64,000 bases of DNA from Gnetum montanum (Eukaryota; Streptophyta; Gnetopsida; Gnetales; Gnetaceae), in assembly GCA_015680685.1 (NCBI GenBank), contig MNCI01000972.1, positions 181,532-245,531 of the forward strand. Direction: 5' to 3'. Position numbers and translations under genes: made by a program. The notes beneath the pieces were generated by a model. It was not told the DNA's origin and did not search any database. It worked only from the letters and a program-made list of their open reading frames with translations. Below, one piece after another: positions 57,608 to 64,000 of the stretch; positions within the stretch are counted from its first letter, which is position 1; the number at the start of each line of letters is the position of its first letter.

Positions 57608-57736
57608 ACATGAACAAAGAGAGAAGTGAGGCATGACATGGCAGTAACAGCAACATCCCAAGAAGTACAGCAACCTCACAAGAAGAAGAAGCAGCAGCAG
57701 CAATACTGCTGTTACTGTAATTAAGCCCAATCAGAC

Positions 57737-58010
57737 ATGGCTTGCAAGGAAAAGTTAAGGGCTGTGGCTGTACTTGGCCATTCCGGCACCTGCAACTACT
57801 AGAGATAGGGATTTGAGAGAAGTGGAATTCAACAGCCCCAATTTATTGAAAGGTAACGGCACTGTTAATCCAGAATGATACTTTGGGAAAGGCTGCCCCA
57901 ACAGTGATCGTTGTGACAAGTTTTGCAGGGAGAAAGCAGAGCGCAACTTGGGCGCTTGCTACACTATGAAACCTTACAACCACTTCTGCATGTGCAGCAG
58001 CGCCCATTGA
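57737..58010 (+). pseudogene. Defensin-like (CS-alpha-beta) peptide, broken
   Basis: The ATG at 57737 opens a short Ala/Val/Leu-rich signal-like start. A one-base shift near 57775 moves the rest to another frame, and an in-frame TGA at 57876-57878 breaks it again. The C-terminal 44 codons before the stop at 58008 hold CPNSDRCDKFC and later ACYT and FCMC: a C-x3-C followed by C-x-C is the hallmark of plant defensin-like peptides, usually secreted and disulfide-bonded. Higher G/C than its surroundings and the few lesions suggest rather recent loss. The alternative of an intron at the shift is not supported by clear splice sites. Confidence 0.6.
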
Positions 58011-58149
58011 TTGTATATTAATATTAAGGTTTACTATTATCAGTAAAAATATATAATATGTGTTTTATTATGTATATGTGGCCTTTTCTGCCCTATGTGC
58101 ATTTTATACTTTTGTTGTAACATGGGTAAAATGATAGTGATGATATGCA

Positions 58150-58480
58150 GTTTATACTATTATTTATTTAGGAATTTATGAATTGATAAGAGGCTGATGT
58201 ACTTCATTTTACCACTAATTCATCGTTATTTTTTATTTTTATTTATTCTTATTATTGGGAAATGTCTTTTCATCAACCCTTAATATGGACCCATGAAAAT
58301 TCTATATAAACAAAGGCTATACCATGATGTAAATGATCTCTTCTAAAGACAATAAAGGTGTTGTACAAATTTCTATGACTCTTAATGTTTCTCTTTTCTC
58401 TCATTCATACAACTATTACTATTATTAACTCTCATTTCCAATAATCAATCCATGATCAGTGTCATTACTTTTAGTAGATA
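58150..58480 (+). mobile_element. Probable 5' LTR of the Copia element
   Basis: TATATAAAC at 58303-58311, AATAAAG at 58351-58357 and pyrimidine-rich R/U5. TTATTTAGGAATTTATGAAT near 58163 recurs at 63183 after the polyprotein (TTATTTAGGAATTTGTGAAT), which marks the start of a 3' LTR. Exact ends and the primer site are not clear. Confidence 0.45.
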
Positions 58481-58699
58481 ATCAAGCCACCAATATGTTA
58501 AATGAGTTATCATAACTCCAATAATTCATTCTTCTACACTAGAATTTTAGACATTCTATTGTTATCCAATTTAGAAGATAAAGAGTCAAAGCTACATAAG
58601 TTCATTGACTTGTTTTCAAATCAATTCAATTCATTTGCAAGGAGCATCCATCCTAATTGGTTGCATCAGAAATAAGTTCAGATTTGAATTTCAAATTCC

Positions 58700-59330
58700 A
58701 AAAGGTTCAAAATTTAGAGTTTTATAATCTATAGCTAGTATCACAATGAGTTGTAATAAAGAAAATGCAAAATATCCCATCATCTTTAATAGGACCCAAG
58801 ACTTTATCTTTTTGAAGACATGATGAAAGGCCTCTTGAAAGTTAATAATGTCTATGAAGAAATAGAACCAAATGAAATTGTTCTATATTCTACTGTAAGT
58901 AAAGAAGATAAAGATGAAGACAATTCCTTTATAAATGAACTCTTAGAAAAAGAGAAATGGAAGAAAAAAGACTCTTTATCAAGAATCATTATAATATTCA
59001 ATGTATTAGAAACCATAGTATGAAGATTATGCTCTTTGAAGACATCTAAACAAATATGGGAAAGCATGTGCTCAAATTTTCTTGAAAATTCAAAAAAATC
59101 AATGTACCAAAATATTGCTTTACATATTTCAATTTGATAAACTTGAAATTAGAAATGATGAAAATATTAAAGATTTCTTTGTTAGGATGTATGATTATAT
59201 AAAGCACATTGATAAATTCAGATGTAATTTTACTCAACATCAAAAGGTACAAAATGTAATGGAAACACTATGCAATGACAACATATATCAAATGATGAAC
59301 TTTCTCCAAAAATAAAGAATTTATGTGATT
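58700..59330 (+). pseudogene. Copia gag
   Basis: The open piece at 58820-59023 and following frames contain KTSKQIWESMCSNF (59040-59080), the KTSKE-W-L block of UBN2-type Copia gag, with Lys/Glu-rich surroundings. A degenerate zinc knuckle lies near 59545-59600. At least five frame breaks. Confidence 0.6.
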
Positions 59331-59599
59331 CATAATTAATGATTTAGTTTCATAAATTAGAATAATAGAAAGTTTAAGAATAGATGACTCTAAAAAATAC
59401 CAAGCCTTAATTGCTAGCAAAGTAAGAGGAAGAAGAAGATTTAATCGAACAAATCTTCAAGATGAAAGTTTTTAGAACAAGGGGTAGAGGATTTACAAGG
59501 GGAAGATGAAGTAATTAGAATCAAAGACACAATGCTATTCCTTTTTGCAAATTTTGCAAAAAAGAGGACACACCTGAGAGTCCTACTTGGCAAAAATTG

Positions 59600-59990
59600 T
59601 ATTTGATGATTTTTAGCACTTAAACAAAAACCAAGAAGAGACTACACCTTCAACATCAACTTCTAAAGAGAAACAAGGTAATTGCAAAGATTTTAATACC
59701 AAAATCATAATCAATCAAAAGTCTTGGATTATAAATAGTGGATGTTCAAATCACATGACACCTCACAAATCCTATCTTCTTAATTATAAGCCTAACAAAA
59801 TAGGTAATATTAAAATTAGGGATAACAATATTCTAAACATAGAATGTGTAGGAGATAATATTGTAAGACATCTTGATAATAAAATTATAGCAATAATTGA
59901 AGTATTTCATATTCCAAATCTTTTAAATCCCTTACTCTTAGTTGGATAGATGGCTAGAAAAGGAAATGATGTGAACTTTAGAAATGAATA
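59600..59990 (+). pseudogene. Copia protease
   Basis: SWIINSGCSNHMT at 59722-59760 is the DSGCSNHMT active site with Asp changed to Asn; KIRDNN, IIAIIEVFHIPNL and LLLVG follow as in Copia proteases. The frame is open from 59755 to 59949. Confidence 0.8.
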
Positions 59991-60199
59991 GTGTATTATC
60001 ACAAAACCAAATGGAGAAGAAATTATCAAATTCAAGGCTTATAATAATTGAATTTTTTGTATAGATTATGACTATTATAACATGAAAAGAAAGCTCCTTG
60101 ATAAAGATAACACTAATCAAAATTGCAAAGAAATTATTGCTTAAATTATTAAAAGAAAAGATAAATGAAAGAAAATCATTAACTATACAATATCAAGCA

Positions 60200-61000
60200 A
60201 GCATCATCATTATCTAAATGAAGAAGAAGCCAAAATTTGGCATGGAAGTTTAGGACTTACATCATACAAAAACATCAAGAGAATGACAAGACTAAAAAAT
60301 GTAATTGGCCTTAATATCATAGATACTTGAAAAGAAAATTTTGAAATATATATCCAAGGCAAGCAAACCAAGAATCCTTATACTATGCATAGGCGAAACT
60401 ATAGACCTATTGACCTTCTTCACATGGACCTTATGGGTCCTATGACAAAGACATGAATTGGAGGAGCAAATTATTCTCTTGTCATAGTAAATGATTACAC
60501 AAGATTCACATGGACTTATCACCTAAAAATCAAAGATAAAGCCTTCAATACATTTGAAAATTTCTAAACTATTATGCAAAATACTATCAATGTCACTATT
60601 AAATCCATTGGGTCACATAAAGGAGGATAATTCATTAACAAGGATTTTGAAGAATTCTGCATTAAGCAAGCTATTTTTCATCAAATAACATGTGAATATA
60701 GTCCTTAATCAAATGGCATTGTTGAAAAAAAGAACAGAGCCCTTCAAGACATGATGAGATGTTTATTAAAAAATGCAAATTTACCAAACAAGTATTGGAG
60801 CATGGCCATGTCTATAGCTACCTATATAATAAATACAATCATCAACAACAAAAATAAGGATATCATTCCTTATGACCTCATGTACAATAAAATATCAAAG
60901 TTCAAACACATGAAAAAATTTAGATGTCATTATTATATGAAAACTTCCAAATAATTATTAGACAAGTTAGATGACAAAGTTTAAAAATGCATATTCCTTG
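60200..61000 (+). pseudogene. Copia pre-integrase and integrase
   Basis: IWHGSLGLTSYKNI is the GAG-pre-integrase block (60235). Core: PIDLLHMDLMGPM (60410), YSLVIVNDYTRFTW (60475; VDD would be usual, here VND), NGIVEKKNRALQDMMR (60715) and LPNKYWSMAMSIATYI (60780). Stops at several Gln/Arg codons. Confidence 0.8.
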
Positions 61001-61727
61001 GACATACCTCTATAGATGTTATATTTCTTGAAGACAAAATTAAATTCAGTGAACATCAACAAAATAATCAAAGACCTAAAATATCAAATTAAAGACAACT
61101 TAAGGTATAAAGAGACCATCCTCAAAATCAAATGTTAGAATTCAATTTTGAAAGATGAAATACCAAATAAAATGTAATCTCTAAATCAATATATTCATAA
61201 CTTATTCAAGAACCATCAAATGTAGAAGAAGTTATAGAAACAAAGGTGTAGAAAGAAGCCATGGATAATGAGTATCAAGACATCATGAAAAATGATACAT
61301 GGAAACTAGTTGAGTAACCAAAAGATAAGAAAATAATCTCTTACAAAGTGCTATACAAAAAAGAAAAAAAAATCAATGAAAAAGATGAATTTATCAAATA
61401 TAAACTAAGACTAGTACCTAAAGGCTTTAAACAAAAGAAGCATATTGACTATGAAGAAATATTTATACTAATTACTAGATTGGAAATCATAAAATTAATT
61501 ATTTTAATTGTAGTCCATCATGACTTTAACGGTTGCATCAAAGAAGATATTTATGTCCATAAAATTGAAAGATATGCTATTAAGGAAATGGAAGACAAAG
61601 TGTGTAAATTGAAGAATATGCTATATGGGTTGAAACAAGCACCTAGAGTTAGGTACCACAAAATTAATAATTTTATGATAAAGAAACACTATAATCTATG
61701 AATTTTAAGCCAACATTATACTACAAA

Positions 61728-61876
61728 AATGGGGCATTAGAACCTAAAATATGTGAAACATAGGTACACCTCAAGATTTATAGAAGTTTATAACTTAGTG
61801 CTACCTAGTAGAATGAAACATGTAACCTAGGGTTATTAGATCAAGACTTGTACCACCAGACTAACACCACATTACT
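61728..61876 (-). mobile_element. SINE copy 1 in Copia RT
   Basis: 149 bp bounded by the perfect 16-bp duplication AACATTATACTACAAA (61712-61727, 61877-61892). The minus strand has GTTAGTCTGGTGG (A-box-like) at its start and ends TTCTAATGCCCC. Related to 62007-62163 over most of its length. Confidence 0.8.
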
Positions 61877-62006
61877 AACATTATACTACAAACATGACAA
61901 GAAGATATTCATCATTATCTCATTATATATGGATGATTTATTTTTCATAACAACTAATGATAACCTGATAAAAGAACATAAATCAAATATGAAAAGGTAA
62001 CTTGAG

Positions 62007-62163
62007 GGGGGTGTAGGAACCTGAAATAAGTAAAACATAGATACACCTCAAGATATATAATCCAATTAGAACTTTATATAACTTAGCATTGCCCAACAAA
62101 ATCAAACCCATGACATGAAACTTCCAAATCAAGTACCTTACCACTAGGCTAACACCTCATTGT
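62007..62163 (-). mobile_element. SINE copy 2 in Copia RT
   Basis: 157 bp, flanked by ATGAAAAGGTAACTTGAG (61989-62006) and TTGAAAAATGAATTTGAG (62164-62181), a diverged 18-bp duplication. Minus strand: GTTAGCCTAGTGGTAAGG (A box), ATGGGTTTGATTTTG (B box), 3' end TTCCTACACCCCCC. Confidence 0.8.
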
Positions 62164-62480
62164 TTGAAAAATGAATTTGAGATAAAAGATCTTAGTAAAC
62201 TAAAATATTTTCTAGATTTCCAATTTCAGCAAGAAAAAGAATTCATGGAATTTCATCAAAGAAAATATGTAACCTCCATATTAGAAAATTTTAATATAAG
62301 AGAAAAGTCAACCTACATATCTTTACGTCACAACATAAAGCTCAAGATCAATGCTCAAATTTCTAAAGTTGATACAACAATATATAGATCCATGATTGGA
62401 TCCTTCATATTCCTTTTTCGAACTAGACTTGATTTAGAATTTTCTAGTTCATATCTATCTTAGTTTATGCAAGAACCAAG

Positions 62481-63115
62481 ACAATTGCATCTTGAGGCTA
62501 TAACTTATGTTTTAAGATACATAAGGGCATTGAATTACACAAAAAAAAAATGACATACAATTTTATGCATATTCATATGTGAATTAGGGAGGAGATCACA
62601 ATGATAGAAAATTAATAATTGAAGCCATCATTTTCCATGGAAAAAATTTCATATACTAGAAAACCAAGAAAAAAACTTCAATTAGTTTGTCAACATGTAA
62701 AGCTGAATTTATAGCAATGGAAAAATGCACTCAACACATTCTCTAGTTATAAAATTTATAATATAACTTGGCTTTTATGTTGAACTTCCTATAGAACTTT
62801 TATGTAATAATAAATCAGCAATCCAATTATCAAATGAACATTTTCTACATAAAAAATTTAGATATATTGATATCAAATACTACTTTAACAAAAAATTAGT
62901 AAATGAGGGAAATATTAAGTAATCACATGTTGAATTAAACAATAAATTGGCATATCTATTAATAAAATTTCTTTTACATTATACAACTGAATATCTATAT
63001 AAAATTATAGGCATAATGAAGATGACACATAAAAAAGAAAAAATGAAGAACCTTATATTTCATCCTAATGGATTGACTATTAAATTATTAGAATACATTG
63101 AAGAGGGATTAGATT
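62481..63115 (+). pseudogene. Copia RNase H
   Basis: ISLSTCKAEFIAMEKCTQ near 62685-62730 is the LST-EAE--A block of Copia RNase H; the remainder is frame-shifted. End of the polyprotein near 63110. Confidence 0.7.
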
Positions 63116-63182
63116 AATTTTTAACTTAGGGATTAAAGGCATGAAATCTTTTGTCAACACTTCGAAGAAGAGGATAAAAATT

Positions 63183-63230
63183 TTTTATTTAGGAATTTGT
63201 GAATTGATGGGTAGATGTGTTATGATGATA
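63183..63230 (+). mobile_element. Remnant start of Copia 3' LTR
   Basis: About 45 bp matching 58160-58205; sequence beyond does not match the 5' LTR, so the 3' LTR is truncated or replaced. Confidence 0.4.
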
Positions 63231-64000
63231 ACTAATATGATCAACTCACAACAACTAGCATGAAATGAGCCAATGACTTTGTGGTCACTAAATAGTCTAA
63301 AGAAAAAATTCAAATCAAAAAGTAAACTTATAGGTTGTAGGTGCAATAGCAAGCTAAGCCATGTTTTTGTGAAAAGAAAAAGGTAATCAAAAGAATAATA
63401 GAAGGAATAAAATGAAAGTGTGGAATAGCAGTTAGAGTAGAAAGTAATGTGACATTAGAAACAACACAAGAACAAACAATGTGAAATGTCATAATATTAC
63501 TTATATTCTACTTGAAAAGAAGAAGTGTTGAGAAATGGTGTCGCCTGAGATTTATGAGAAAAGTATGGAAAATGCTAGAGAACAAGTGGTGCATAGGAAA
63601 GCAAAATGATGGAAAAAAAGATTAAGGAATGAAAAAAAACTCCTATTCTCAAATCAATCCTTACAACAATACTAGAAAATCTTCTGGTAGGATTTTGTGT
63701 GAGAAGGGTTTCCCAAGATAGGGAGTGATAATAACAGAGATAAGTAAATAATAGGAACCTGTTAATAACAACAATGACTCTAGAGATGTGAATAAGAAAT
63801 CAAATGTAGCTGATGAGAAGTTTTGTTACATTGGTTCTTTTTGTAATGCATGTACTTGATGAATACCTTGCCAAAGAAACAAGCTATCGTAGATGAAAAT
63901 ATTGAAAGGTGAGGAGGGTATTGAATTGAATTAATGCATAGATCCAAATTCAATGGGATAACCATGTGTTAAAGGGACAATGTAATGGGGATACAAGGTA
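63231..64000. other. Unassigned sequence at window end
   Basis: A/G-rich, no domain, no repeat shared with the rest of the window. Confidence 0.25.

Larger units (their letters stand above)
61230..62480 (+). pseudogene. Copia reverse transcriptase, interrupted by two SINEs
   Basis: NDTWKLVE (61290), the open piece 61348-61701 with KYKLRLVPKGFKQKKHIDYEE, MLYGLKQAPRVRYHKI, then SINE 1. The frame resumes with LYYKHDKKIF and the active site YMDDLFFITTND (61928), then SINE 2, then EFEIKDLSKLKYFLDFQ and YRSMIGSFIFLF (62164-62463). Order is complete for Copia RT. Confidence 0.85.

Noticed and set aside
57755-57946. Minus-strand 63-codon open frame
   Set aside because: Antisense to the defensin-like reading, whose Cys pattern is far more convincing.

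Overview
The window looks like intergenic DNA from a large, repeat-bloated seed-plant genome. A gymnosperm is my guess, because the LTR elements are old, deeply nested and decayed mainly by transitions; this is inference, since no species-diagnostic gene is present. There is no intact host gene. Almost everything is nested retrotransposon debris. Nine full or partial LTRs belong to one Ty3/Gypsy family of Athila type: they run TGATGA...TCATCA, share a U5 end, and where intact are followed by a primer-binding site matching the 3' end of plant tRNA-Asp.

Layout. 1-307: end of a long unrelated LTR. 308-8082: Athila element A (minus; gag, PR, RT, RNase H, IN), inserted in an older Athila element E (8083-12219, minus), which also carries SINEs and a solo LTR. 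12220-19513: element B (plus), with gag and an env-like ORF but no pol, cut by a minus-strand LTR fragment. 20395-24000: AT-rich and tandem repeats, PIF1/Helitron-type helicase remnants holding a solo LTR, and a long perfect-looking hairpin. 24000-31380: low-copy AT-rich DNA with an unrecognised minus-strand pseudogene, a dead LINE and two exon-like relics. 31390-46910: an RTE-type LINE split by complete 13.3-kb Athila element C (32516-45826, target duplication AAAAG). 48554-57075: pol-less element D (minus), itself carrying a 2.93-kb solo LTR of another family. 57599-58010: defensin-like pseudogene. 58150-63230: a Copia element whose RT holds two SINE copies.

The most interesting theme is the design of the Athila-like family. 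Elements B, C and D each have a 62-63 bp intron ending exactly at the ATG of the env-like ORF. B and C have an internal TATA region upstream of it that reuses the sequence word of their own U3 promoter. Two of the elements (B, D) dispense with pol altogether yet keep the better gag frames. This suggests a family with autonomous and gag/env-only members and a separately transcribed, spliced third ORF.
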